Counted from the first letter of the stretch, positions 52,980 through 63,785 are shown. The stretch is 64,000 bases of DNA from Todiramphus chloris collaris (GCA_025345505.1 JANVCC010000011.1:8115636-8179635); one strand, 5' to 3'. Notes: a model not told the origin generated them from the letters alone. A program made the numbers and translations.

Positions 52980-53900
52980 TCCTTTGCGACCCCCCCCCCG
53001 GTTTTGTCGTGCCGGTGCTGCCCGCTCTGTGTCGGCCAGCACAGCCCAGCCCTCTGCAGGGCAGCCACGGCCAACCGGCTGTCAAAACATCTCTTCACCT
53101 CCTCATCGCACTTTGCGGCAAGTTCAAATAAACACGGGGCGGCAGGATACCTAGGGACTTGCAGGTAGAGAAGGGGAGGACAGAGCGGAGGGGAGGGGAG
53201 TCGAGTCGAGGCGACCACGTCTGGACCGACAGACAGCGAGAGATTCGTAAGCGCCCGGGCAGCGACTTCAGCAGCAGGGCGGGCTCCGACATCTCCAGCC
53301 TCTCCCGGGAGGGATGGCGGCAGGGCCTTGCCCCTGGACGGCGCGGGAGAGCGGAGCCCTCATGGACGGCCCTAAGGTTGCGTGTGAGGCGGTCGGGCTG
53401 AGAGCGGAGTCGCTGCCGGGACCGCGACCAACGGCCGGCGCTTGCCCGCCCCCTGCCTCCTCCGGGGCGGGCCGGGCCGGGCCGCGGTAGGACTTGGGTC
53501 GGCGAGGCGAATGCTGGCGGGAGCGGCGCGGAGCGGCCGGGAACGATGTGGACGCCACTCGGCGCCGTTACGGAAACGGCCGGCTCCAGGGCAGCCAGCG
53601 GCCGCTTCTGGGCTGTCCTCCTAGGAGCAGCGGCGGGGGTCTTCCTCCTCGGGTTCCTCATCGGTACAGTGCAGACTAACCCCTCTTCGGATCGTGGGGC
53701 TCTCCCGGCCACCCCTGGCCCTTCTAGCCGGGGGAGGTGGCTCGGAGGCGGCCCGAGAAAGGGCCGTTGGGGGGGAGACAGGAGCGGGCGGGTTTCCAGC
53801 GCCCGGGGCTTTGTGCCAGGGGTGCCCGAGGTGAGCCCGTGTTGGGCCGGCCGACACTTCCTTCCCTCCCTTTCAGTCCAGGCGGGTGCAGTCACGGACT
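52980..53900 (+). promoter_or_regulatory. CpG-island promoter of the FOLH1-like gene
   Basis: GC content and CpG density rise sharply here compared with the AT-rich surroundings, and both exon 1 and the first part of intron 1 lie inside. GC-box-type sequences (GGGGCGGGCC around 53,464 and GGGCGGGC around 53,278) stand upstream of the ATG at 53,546. No clear TATA box was seen in this stretch, so a dispersed start site is likely. The exact transcription start cannot be read from sequence. A 266-codon minus-strand opening at 53,095-53,895 follows from low stop frequency in GC-rich DNA and is not called a gene. Confidence 0.8.
53546..53663 (+). CDS. FOLH1: FOLH1-like exon 1 (start codon, tail and membrane anchor)
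   Basis: The ATG at 53,546 has A at -3 and lies in the CpG island. It encodes [10 protein letters not shown], then an Arg- and Ser-containing tail, then a hydrophobic span ending FLLGFLIG. Human FOLH1 also starts with MW and has FLLGFLFG at this point, which supports the start choice. The exon ends after the first base of a Gly codon at a GTACAG donor (phase 1). The rest of the tail is diverged and Ala- and Gly-rich. Confidence 0.85.
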
Positions 53901-56900
53901 CCGCCTGGGATTTCCAGCTCCTCTGCAGGGTCTTTGTCCTTTTTTACTTGTTTTTAGATTTCCTTTTAAATAAAGTAGTTGTGCTTTGGGCAAGAGAAGC
54001 GGCACCAGGTCTGTGAGAAGGGGACAGAAGATAGGCCCCTTGACCCTGCTGTTAAAACTGCACCAGCCCAAACCAGAAAGGCGGGAAGGTAACTAGGAGG
54101 CTGTAGGAGTGTTGTCAGGAGGGCTGAAATAGTCTGTATTTTAATGTCCCACCCCCCCTCCCCCCCCTCAGCCCCCTCAGCCCCCTCAGCCCCCTCAGCC
54201 CCCTCAGCCCATGCCTTCGGGTTGGTGCAGCAAGAGTTTTTCTCTCCCTACTTCCCCTTTGGTTCATAAATGGATCGGGGTCAGTTAGGGGGAGGAAGGA
54301 AAACAAAAGAGTCCCTTGTGTTTTGAAATTCCTCTTGGCACGTAGTTGAAGTTCGTGCTGTTGGGAAGCCCTGACTGAATTCCTCTATCATGTGCAAAGA
54401 GCCTTTCCCTGTACCAGTTACCAGTGCCTCCCTGGTGCCAGCTTGTTACCTGCTCTTTGCTCCCCACTGGTATCTCTCATTTTCACTACCCATGTAACTG
54501 CTGCTGCTGCATTTGCACTGAACATGTCCAGTCTCTGACTTAGAAACAGATGTCAGAAACAGTTTCTTCATAACCAGGTGTTCCTCTCATCACTTACTCT
54601 GGTAATGCCTGTACAATAAGGGAAGGATTCCAGAATAAGAACCAGGCAGACCAGAGAGTGAGAAAGGCATTAGAAGACATCTGTTCCTTACAAAGGCTGT
54701 CTGTGTTTCTGTGCATTTTTGTAAAGCTGCTGCCTTATTGCTGAGGTGACTAATAGGACTGACATGACTGACAGCATGATGTTCTGGTGCTGAAGGAAGA
54801 TAGATAAGTCTCCTTAGTATCTACAGTAAAATAATTATGGTGAAATAAGTATAGTATTTTATTCCCCTCAATATCTACCTAGATAAATAAGTTCTCTAAC
54901 TGTGTGGGAAACTGCCACTGCCATCACTCTGCAGCCTGCATTACGTTCTGTCTTCTTGTCTGTGCCGAGGTAGAAACAGTTGTAAAATACACACTGAAAA
55001 TCTTATGGCAGTACTAAAGAGAAATGGTGTGTGTCATGGGAGTATTGCTCTGGTAATTTTACTGTTGAATTTTGTGTGTTGTACAGGCTGGTTTGCAAAA
55101 CCAACAGAACAGAAGACATCTGTGAGTCCTCATGAGGACATGAAGGCAGAATTTATGGCTGAAATGAAAGCTGAAAACATCAAGCAGTTTCTTTTGTAAG
55201 CAATGTGTAGACTAATCAGTCCAAAAATGAGAAAAAAAAACCCCAAAACATTTCAAGCAGGAACTAGCCCAAGGATGCAAACAGACAGAGGATAGTGTGC
55301 AGGTTCTCGAACACAGATTTTTATCAAACCTGTCCCAGTGAGCTGTGATTTGACAAAACAGTCCATCTCAGCTCCTCTCATTCCTGTTTGTGTTGGAAAC
55401 GGTGGAGGAGTTGTCAGTAATCTCACTACTTAAAGTAACTGAAAATTGGCCAGGCTCTTGCTCGGCATTTGGTGAATGCTTGTACAGTGATGTAGATGTT
55501 CAGCCTTTCTCCTAAGTCTTTTTTCAGTCTACAACGTTTATCTTACATTGTTTTTTACGGGAAAATAGTTCACTTTAAATTAGGCTGTATGAATGAACTT
55601 CAATCAGGATAATTAAATGGAAAATAGTGGAGTATATCAATGCAAAAGAGAAGAAAATTGTATCAGTGTTTGAGCCTTTTAGCTCTTCCTACATCTTAGG
55701 CCTTAATACCTTGTTGCTACTCTCCCTTCACACTTTGTCATGCTGTGACCTTATTTATGTGCTAACCTGTCACCATTCCCACCTTGTTCTCACTTTGATG
55801 AAGAAAGATAACATTTCCAAGCCCTCTGCACACTGAATAGCTGCAACAGGCATAGTAGATACCAGCTAGTCAGCTGATGGTACATTGGACTGTTCTTAAT
55901 AAATCTAAGCGTTCTAAAGCTTTAGAGTGTTTTTTAAGACCATGTTTTTCTCACAATATTTTTTCATTTTATCTACCCTTTGAATTTGGTGATTTTAAAT
56001 ATAGTCATTCTTTTATTAAATCCTAGAAACAAAGCTGCTAATATTTCTTCCTGAAAATTCAAACAATGGAAGATAACAGTATAAATATTTTACAAATCTA
56101 TTACAGTTTAATTACTGCAATTAATTTCCTAATTTCTGTAATTTAGAAGCTTTAACTACAAGGAAGCTGATGTAGTATTATTTGTTTATTTTAGGAGTCT
56201 TGTAGACAGATTATTTTTGTTTTAGGAAAATTTAGTAAAAGTGTATATTTATTCCAGTCAGTAATAGAGCAGAAGTCATAGTTTATTGATGGAAATTTAC
56301 TGCCTGTGTAAAGAAAGTGTTAAGAGTATCAGTTATTTTAGAAGTAATTGACAAATTTGGATTTTCCTTAAATTCCAAGCCTGATTACATAGCATGATGT
56401 TGTATCTTGCTGCAAAACAAAATTATTGAAAGATCATTTTCAGTTTATAAGATCATGGCAATTCCACTGATTCAATTTGAAATGCACTTGACACAATCTA
56501 TTGCAAATAAATTAGCTGGAAAGGACTTTCTCTTACTACATAACAGTCATGTCCTGGACTATATAAACATTGAAAAATGAAGATTTGTGAATTTTTATGG
56601 TCTTGGCCTGTGTTTTGGCTCCTACTGTTGTTAAACTGCTCTGTAAAAGGACTTCATTCTGACCTCTAAACTCCTCGTCTCTATGACAACTGGAAATACT
56701 GTACCTCATTTACTGTCTTGAGGTCAGTTCTGTGGTGAAATACAGCAGATATTTAGTCACTGCTCAGAACTACAAGTAATTTTTGACTACGGTCAACAGA
56801 TCAGAAGAGGAAATGAAGAAAAACACAATATTCAGTTAAATGGGAATATAATACAGGAGAATGTTATTGCCAAAGTCAAATTTTAATGAAAACATGAGGC

Positions 56901-59900
56901 TTAAATATTCCTAACTCTTACAGAAAACCACTGTTGTCTCTGATAGTAGCACGTAACTGTTCTCTTGGTTCAGTATGTCAGCCAGAAAATGGTACTTTTG
57001 CTGTAACAGGGTCTTTAAGTACAGTATTGATACTAGATGTTGACATTATCAGAGGAACATGGTTTTATCTAGCAGCATTTGGCTTCTAAGGACTTTAGGT
57101 CCTTAGAAAGCAGTTTGCTTTGGAGAAAAGGAAGCTGAGAGGCGACCTCATTGCTCTCTGCAGCTTCCTGAGGGGAAGAGCAGAGGGAAGTTCTGATCTC
57201 ATCTCCCAGGTATGCAGTGATAGGACCCATGGGAATGATGCAAAGCTGTACCAGGGGAGGGGAAGTTACTAGGAAGTATTTCTTTAATGAGAGGGTGGTA
57301 AAGCACTGGAACGGGCCTCCTAGAAGGCATGGTCAATGCCTCAAGTCTGTCAGTGTTTAAGACCCTTAAGAACATACTTTAACCTTTGGCCAGCCCTGAA
57401 TTGGTCAGTTGGACGAGATGATCATTGTAGGTCCCTTCCAGCTGAACTCTCCTCTCCCTCTCCCTTTCCCTCTCCCTCTCCTCGACAGGATGAGGGCATC
57501 ATGATGACAACCTCCTTCATCTGAGAGGTTCTTCAGCTCACTTCACCATTGGGCTTTCTCAATGGTCTGGACATTGTATTTTTCATACACTGGGTTGCTC
57601 ACTATTTACAGTATCTTTCACTTATGACTTTTAAGTCACAGGCTGTTGAGTTTTTCTGTTCCTTGTTTGTAAGCCACTGTGAACTCTTATTTGCCAACAA
57701 GACACACTCAGAGTGAACTTTTAGATAAATCAGTATTTGTGACAAATTAATTAAAATACTGGGATCCAGTGAGAATATCCAGTTAATTAAAAATAGGGTT
57801 CAGAGTAATTATGCACATTTCTAAATTGAATACACAAAGATAATTATACTCAATTCTTTTATCACTTCAGTAGGAAGATCAGTCTCATTATGCATAGGAG
57901 TGATTGTCCTAAGGTCTTTCAGAAGACAAGGAGTAAAGCAAGGCCAAGTCTCCACAGCTGATGTGAACATGCCAATCTTGTTAAGCCAAACTGTGAGGAA
58001 GATACAAACACCTGTGTTAGCTCAGGACAGGCTGAAATCCTTTACCTCAACTTATGTATATGACAGGCAAAAGCATAGACACAGAGGAGTCTGGGTCCTC
58101 ATTTAACCTGGTTACATTTGGTCATCTCTAGGGGGTTTATTTCTGTCTAGTCTAAGAGGACTTCTGATTATGAACTGCAGTGCCTGATCCTGACTCATTG
58201 CTTCTTTTTCTCTAGCAATTTTACACAGCTTCCTCACCTAGCAGGAACAAAGGAGAATCTTCATCTGGCAGAGCAAATCCGAGCTGAGTGGAAGGAGTTT
58301 GGTTTGGATTCTGTTAAGTTGGTTCATTATGATGTCTTACTTTCTTACCCCGATGACACTAAGCCCAACTACATCTCAATAATGGATGAGCATGGAAATG
58401 AGGTACAGAAAATACCAGTTTTTTGAAACAAGGGACCAAAATCACCTTCATACACCTGGGAAGCCTGGGGTGGAAAGCTGTCCTCTGCTCTGTTAATAGT
58501 GTTGGGTCTGATCCAAAGTGCACAGAAATCAGGGGTTCCAATTTGCTTTTATATTTTGTATCTTTTTTTTTTGCGCTAATGTGTGTGCTAGGAATAGTAA
58601 TAATTACCCAGATTAATTTAGCATACTGACATGTATGGATTAAAGGAGAATTATGTAAGAGAATTAAATTATGTAATTCAATTGTTTTAAAATTATTCTG
58701 TTGTTTAGAAAGAGGAAAGTAACCGTGGTCAGCAGTGTTATTTGTGTTGATTCATTACACACTATTAGTGATGTGCTAAATTCAGTTTCTCGAAAATTAG
58801 AGTTTAGGCCTTGAGATGTGCTATCACAAGTAACATCAGTTCATTGCAGAGCAGCACTACGTGCCCGTAGAAGCTCCAGGGATGAGCTGAATTTTGTAAG
58901 CATTTTTTACTGTTATGACCTAACCTGATCTTATCTGCTGTACTGAGACCATCTTAAGGGACCCTGTGTTCATTTAAGCAGGATTCTGTGTGAAGAGTGG
59001 AGATGTGATTTGCAAGATCACTCATTGAACCTGCATACTGAAAAGGATGCCCAGTGCTTGAAGTTTTGAACGTTTTGGCCACTCTTTGTTTAGAATTTTA
59101 AAGCTTGAGTCCTTTAAACTGCAAAAGAATATGAAGTGTTCCTGAATAGACAATACTTATTTTCCATATTGCCTGGTTTACTTTTTTTCTTTTCTTTTTT
59201 CCCCACTAGATTTTCAACACATCATTATCTGAGCCTCCTCCTCCAGGATATGAGGCTGTTAGAGATGTGGTGCCGCCCTACAGTGCGTTTTCAGCCCAAG
59301 GAACGCCTGAGGTAACACAGTAGAATAATAAAATAAAGTAGACGTAGAAACAGAAATAGAAGTAGGAACAGAAGTCAAAATAGGAATAGAGAAAGAAATA
59401 GAAATAATAGAAGAGATGGAATACCACAGTGTAGTGCACTGTACTGTAGCATAGCACAGAGTAGCATAGAGTAGTACAGAATAATGTGAAATTTCTGGGT
59501 GTTAGACCAGTTCAAAACCTGACATATCACCAGTAGAAACGACATCCTAGCTCATGTTCTTGGGAGTTTTGTGATGCAGCAATGTTCAAATTGAGCAGTC
59601 ATATATATATATATATGCTGATTTTTTTTTTTCTCTAGTTTGAGGCAGAACTGGATATTATTTTTATATTTTCCTTAAAAATGTGGTAATAAATCTTTAA
59701 TGCTGTTACATTTATGTACCCAACTGAACAATATAATTTAAAAAATGCTGCTTGTCCAGGGCTCACACTGACAGGTCTAACTGCACAGTGTACAGTATGC
59801 TTGAAAATTCCTTTTGCTAGCATTTCTAGCTGTCAATAAAAGTGTTGATGTGATCCGATCTTAACACTAATCCTTTCTATCTTACTGTACAGATGGTACC

Positions 59901-62900
59901 AGCTGACAGGCCTTCTTTTATAAAGCTGGCCTATGTAACACGAGATTTCTATCCTATGATCATTAGTGGTTTCAATTAATGTTTTTTAATATTGACATTT
60001 TTTTGTTGTTCTCAGTTTCTTTCCTTTCTATACATAAAATAATGGAGGTTGAGAAGGCCCTCTGGAGGTTCCCATCTCTGCTTTAAAGTTGGATCTGACT
60101 TTGAAATCTGCTAACAATGGTCTTACTCACACAGCCCAGTATTAGAATCAAGTACTTCCTGAAGTTCATTAATAAGCTGTTCAAGTCCAGAAAACAAAAG
60201 GTGTCCTGTATTCATTGCCCTCAGATATTCAAAAAAAGCTGAAGAACCAACCAGACAGATAGTCTGTACCCTAGGATATGAGAGCTTTGAGTGTCTCAGG
60301 AATTACAGTGGGAGTTTTGGAACATAGTGTAGGATAAAACTCAGGGGTTCTCTCTTCTATTGTAACATCGTATTCTCAAAGAAAGACAAAATAACTTCAC
60401 TTCTTAGTTGGTTTGCGAACAGCTACAGTAAGTGATGGGACATGGGAAATAATAAAAACAAGTTTAAGAAGCTGCACCTTCCTTCCTTAGAAAATCATTT
60501 TAATTATATACAAGAGCCTTGTTTGTGAAAAAAACTCAACATCTAGAAGACAGAATTATGATGCTTATGTTCACCTTATAACACAATACTTTGATGAAAG
60601 CTCCAGGTACCTGGCTAGCACTGTTACTGTAACATTCTCCAGTGAGTAGCAGTTCTCTGCACCTGTACTGCAAACAGCATAAGAGAGAGCATATATATAG
60701 CTCAGCAGTGGGAGCACTCAGTGGGTTCAGGGCTCTTCTCTGAGGCCTGTTTATATATTTTATTTAAAAACATTATATTAAAAACAAGAGCTGAGATGAG
60801 GAGAGGGATATTTGGAACTTGCCAAGTGCAGTCATCAGTCGTAGGTTCTCTTTCTGCTCGTTAATTTTGCGAAGGGAGAAGGCTGTAAATTACCTGCATC
60901 CCACACTAACCGTAGTCTCACAAGTAGGCCACCTTTCTGGAAGGTGGGAGAAATGGTCAGAGTTGTTCATGCTGAAAGTATCGTTCTGAAACCTCAGGAA
61001 AAAGGCTATGAATACAGATTATATACTTTATATCAGATATGAGAGCTTCTTCTAAAGGTCAGAACTGTTCTTTTCTTCGTGTGATGACATCTACTTAATC
61101 AAATACATTATTTAAAAAAACCCTGTGAAGTATGAACAGATTTTCACCATAAAATGTTACTCTCTTGTTAACTTTTTTGCACTTTATTGTAGAACAAGGG
61201 CCCTGAATGTGAGAACCCTGCAGGTTGCTACTAATTGTAATCACAGCTCAGCAATTATGTAAGCCAAACTGTTGAAATCATCATTTTTGTGTCTGTCTAA
61301 AACACAATAGTCTACAAATGTTGGTATTCTGTACAAGATATTCTAAAGAAATTATGTTAAAATGGAGTCTAAATTCATGAGAAGTCACTTGTCTCCCTGA
61401 CTGTCTAATGATCAAAGCAGAATTCATACCAGAGCCAGTCCCAAACCTCATTGTTCCCAGCTTATTCTCTTACCATGTCACATCCTCCTTTTGACACGCT
61501 CATTGACATTCTTGTTTCAAATCCTACCTCTTTCTATCAGGGTGAGTTACTGTATGTGAATTATGGTCGCACCGAGGACTTCTTTAAGATACAACGTGAA
61601 ATGGGAATTAACTGCACAGGAAAGATCGTTATTGCCAGATATGGGAAGATCTTCAGAGGAAATAAGGTAATGCCTCTATGTAAAAATGTTACTTGTGCTG
61701 TCCTTCTGTTGATTTCAAGAGACTGAAACACTTACCTAAAATGTTGTGGAGATTTTAGCATAACTGAGTTTTCACAGAGCTGTGTTCAAAGATGATTTTT
61801 AGTAAAAGATATAAAATATATATTTGATATGTATATAATACTATATACATAGGATAAAAGTAGTAGGTTGGAAAATGTTACATATTTTTATAATCACTTG
61901 GATACTACTTTAAATTTTTCCAAAATATTAGTAAGATTCTTGGGTAATACACTCTAACTCTGAACTATACTATTCTTTCTTGTTGGTTAAGCTGTGATTT
62001 AAGATGCCTATATTGTGTTTCTTTATAATGGTTTCTGTACACCAGGCAGAGACTATAACTACAGAAGGGTTGTTTAAAATTATAAACTTCTGTACTCAGT
62101 GTCCCTGTCATTTAAATATTTTTAAACTACAGATTTCTGCAGATTTCCCTGGCCTGACAGGAAAAAACAAAATCATGTGCATGCTTCAGGCATACACTCA
62201 AGTTCTTATTTCCTCAATAGGAATGTAAGAAGGCAGTCTGTTTTAATTGTGTTTGGCTCTTGAACAAAAATTAGTTTGACTCTAATTTGGGCAGGCAATA
62301 ATTTGTATTTCTCGGTTACCTAAGGGTATCAAACACTGAATCTCTTCACTAGAATGCCAACTCTTACTCTGTGCTGTTGACTAATCTTCTGTGAGCTTTT
62401 AAGTTTGTAATCCCTGGTTTGCATACATACCATCTTCACCAGTGACAAGTGACCTGTGGCTCACATTCTGGGTCAGATAATATTTTTGCTATGTGGTTCT
62501 TCACTCTTAAAAACACTACCTGAATATAAAAGACTTATACATTGAAAAAGGTATTGCTGTCTATGAATCTCTTCTTAAAATGAAGTATAAACACCTCTGA
62601 GTTCCTAGTATCTAGAGGAGCAGTTGCTCTGTGGTTTGGAAATTACATGCCCTCATTGGCAGAAAGGGATGATATGTTCATGCTGATGGTAGTATTTCTA
62701 ATGACTGTTTAAGTACTGAAGAATTTGGTAGCCTGTATAAAATCTGCAGAACTGTACTGTCATTTTCTAACTTCCTAATTATGTTCAAGAATAGGACAGA
62801 GGATGAAGACCAGTACTGTATTTCCTGAAAAAAGCAATGATGTTTCTGAATTAAAATACCCAAATTTAGAACTGTTGAGGATTAGTTGTCAGTCACTGTA

Positions 62901-63785
62901 CTTCCCTGTCATTAACTAGTAGCAAAACAGATTGGGATGTCAGAATAACATGTATTTTTTATCGTTCTCACTTTCTGCCAACCAATATAATACAATAACA
63001 AAGTCATAAAAGAACACTTTTTTCAATCAAACCAGCATACAGGTCAGGCCTTCTGGTGTAATAAGCCTCAGATACACACTTTTTGAAGTTAGTCTTGTTC
63101 ACAGCCAAAGACAGTTTCAAGCTCTTCAATAACAATCTTCCTGTGTAGTCCGAACTCTGAGAAACATTCCAAAGGTCATTTAGGTAAAGAAGGTAAATAC
63201 ATGTCTAACTGAAAGATAAGGTGGAATCTGTGTGATACAGTCTTTTCCGTCCATGATGTGGACATTTCAATAGTAGGTTGATGGTATTGGTCTACATGAC
63301 AAAATACAAACTCAGGTTACATAGTGATACTGTAAAGGATGTTTTCCATCTTACTGCAGTTATCACCTAACAAAATTCAAGGCAACAGCAAACCTCTTAC
63401 TTTCATGGGAACGTAGTATCTGCATATATATTTTCAGGTAATTTTATGATATGAGGCAGTTGTAGGCCCTTTACTTCGCCCAAACCCTGTAAAAGGCCCT
63501 GAGGAGTAATCCCTGTCATTTAAAATACTTCTTTTGGCCCTTGAACTCTGATGTCAAGCTACAAAGGACCAGATAGGGACTGGAGATGTGCTTTGCAGGT
63601 GAAGAATGCTGAATTGGCAGGTGCCAAGGGAATTATTCTGTACTCTGACCCTGCTGACTACTGCGCCCCAGGAGCAGATCCCTATCCAAATGGCTGGAAT
63701 CTTCCAGGTGGAGGAGCCCAGCGTGGAAATGTATTAAACCTGAATGGGGCAGGAGATCCTCTGACACCAGGTTATCCTGCAAAAG
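53546..63785 (+). CDS. FOLH1: glutamate carboxypeptidase II family gene, 5' part (exons 1-6); FOLH1, or NAALAD2
   Basis: Type II membrane zinc peptidase of the M28B family, which removes C-terminal glutamate from N-acetyl-aspartyl-glutamate and from polyglutamated folate outside the cell. Six exons give about 276 residues of a family length near 750. In order: a short cytoplasmic tail (1-20), a membrane anchor (about 21-42), the start of the protease domain, and most of the apical domain. Residues equivalent to human FOLH1 Arg210 (here 211, FRGNK), Asn257 (258, QRGNV), Thr269 and Tyr272 (270 and 273, LTPGY) are kept. They serve the glutamate pocket and calcium binding. The zinc ligands lie beyond the window. 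The MW start, FLLGFL, NFTQ, GNEIFNTSL and LPGGG favour FOLH1; [15 protein letters not shown] and RGNVLNLNG are closer to NAALAD2. The family call is secure, the paralogue less so. Confidence 0.9.
53664..55086 (+). other. intron 1 of FOLH1-like gene
   Basis: 1.4 kb, from GTACAG to GTACAG. The first 230 bases are still part of the CpG island. It contains a C-rich minisatellite (54,147-54,210). No other gene seen. Confidence 0.8.
54147..54210. repeat. CCCCCTCAG minisatellite
   Basis: About five tandem 9-bp units of CAGCCCCCT follow an irregular C-rich lead-in. The minus strand carries closely spaced G runs and fits G-quadruplex formation. Units are nearly identical, which suggests recent or ongoing length change. 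Confidence 0.92.
55087..55195 (+). CDS. FOLH1: FOLH1-like exon 2
   Basis: Follows GTACAG and reads GWFAKPTEQ through [10 protein letters not shown], ending two bases into a codon at a GTAAGC donor (phase 2). Human FOLH1 has GWFIKSS and LKAENIKKFL, and NAALAD2 has GWFIKPL and MKAENIKSFL. The first part is the stalk after the membrane anchor and is poorly conserved in the family. The N-glycosylation site of human FOLH1 at Asn51 has no counterpart here. Confidence 0.95.
57115..57447 (+). mobile_element. CR1 LINE fragment in intron 2
   Basis: Reads GGAGAAAAGGAAGCTGAGAG, GACCTCATTGCTCTCTGCAG, a GAGAGGGTGGTAAAGCACTG block and GTAGGTCCCTTCCAGCTGAA, the order of the CR1 ORF2 C-terminus and 3' UTR in the sense orientation. 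The usual terminal ATTCTGTGATTCTG repeats are replaced by a CTCTCCCTCTCCC tract. Two-sided truncation or replacement of the tail is likely. Confidence 0.88.
57448..57483. repeat. (CTCTCC)n pyrimidine repeat
   Basis: Tandem CTCTCC and CTTTCC hexamers sit exactly where the CR1 3' terminal repeat should be. Confidence 0.85.
58216..58402 (+). CDS. FOLH1: FOLH1-like exon 3
   Basis: Follows TCTCTAG. Its first base completes a Phe codon, then it encodes [14 protein letters not shown] through [13 protein letters not shown] (residues 77-138) and ends in frame at GTACAG. The PHLAGT and WKEFGLDSV blocks are hallmarks of the family. The NFT site (Asn77) matches the human Asn76 glycan. The human Asn121 site is lost here: Asp122 stands in SYPDDTKPN. 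Confidence 0.97.
58403..59209 (+). other. intron 3 of FOLH1-like gene
   Basis: 0.8 kb, from GTACAG to CCCACTAG, with a long polypyrimidine tract before the acceptor. No other feature seen. Confidence 0.85.
59210..59311 (+). CDS. FOLH1: FOLH1-like exon 4
   Basis: 34 codons in phase 0, reading [15 protein letters not shown] through [13 protein letters not shown], then a GTAACA donor. IFNTSL with EPPPPGYE is nearly the human FOLH1 text. The NTS site (Asn141) matches the human Asn140 glycan. The human Asn153 site is missing (EAVRDV). Confidence 0.97.
59325..59490. repeat. degenerate AGAAATAG / AGTAGCATAG tandem tract
   Basis: It starts about 14 bases after the exon 4 donor. Units such as GAAATAGAA and GGAATAGAG, then AGTAGCATAG, CACAGAG and AGTACAG, repeat irregularly. 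The + strand is almost free of C for the first 90 bases. It looks like an old microsatellite that has drifted. Confidence 0.75.
59600..59617. repeat. (AT)n microsatellite
   Basis: Eight or so AT units, followed by a T run. Confidence 0.85.
60040..60240 (-). mobile_element. diverged CR1 3' fragment in intron 4
   Basis: ATAATGGAGGTTGAGAAGGC followed by CCTCTGGAGGTTCCC parallels the CR1 phrase for a plain minus-strand 3' end. Further on, TCAAGTACTTCCTGAAGTTC may continue the match. No clean terminal octamers, so it is an old copy or a chance resemblance. Confidence 0.5.
61541..61666 (+). CDS. FOLH1: FOLH1-like exon 5
   Basis: 42 codons in phase 0 from [15 protein letters not shown] to YGKIFRGNK, then a GTAATG donor. 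It holds the NCT glycosylation site (Asn196, human Asn195) and Arg211, equivalent to the human Arg210 that holds the glutamate carboxylate. [19 protein letters not shown] is closer to NAALAD2 than to human FOLH1. Confidence 0.97.
61667..63598 (+). other. intron 5 of FOLH1-like gene
   Basis: 1.9 kb, from GTAATG to CTTTGCAG. AT-rich, with no recognised repeat or embedded gene. Confidence 0.85.
63599..63785 (+). CDS. FOLH1: FOLH1-like exon 6
   Basis: 62 codons plus one base (residues 215-276), from [20 protein letters not shown] to TPGYPAK, then a GTGAGT donor in phase 1. The protease-associated (apical) domain core is present. Asn258 and the LPGGG loop line the glutamate pocket, and Thr270 and Tyr273 match calcium ligands of human FOLH1. 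Cys replaces the human Phe235 in ADYCAPG. The next exon lies beyond the window. Confidence 0.97.

Larger units (their letters stand above)
55196..58215 (+). other. intron 2 of FOLH1-like gene
   Basis: 3.0 kb, from GTAAGC to TCTCTAG. It has a short A/C-rich run near 55,229-55,249 and a CR1 fragment at 57,115-57,447 with a CT-rich repeat directly after it. The open frames at 55,627-55,836 and 57,900-58,106 have no homology that I recognise. Confidence 0.85.
59312..61540 (+). other. intron 4 of FOLH1-like gene
   Basis: 2.2 kb, from GTAACA to CTATCAG. It contains an A/G-rich degenerate repeat immediately after the donor, an (AT)n run and a diverged CR1 fragment. Confidence 0.85.

Noticed and set aside
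1-53000. CRISPR array, prokaryotic operon or integrated plasmid
   Set aside because: No regularly spaced direct repeats and no prokaryote-type genes; all evidence points to vertebrate nuclear DNA.
53095-53895. 266-codon minus-strand open frame as a gene
   Set aside because: It overlaps exon 1 and the CpG island, where stop codons are rare. Pro/Arg/Ala composition without motifs.
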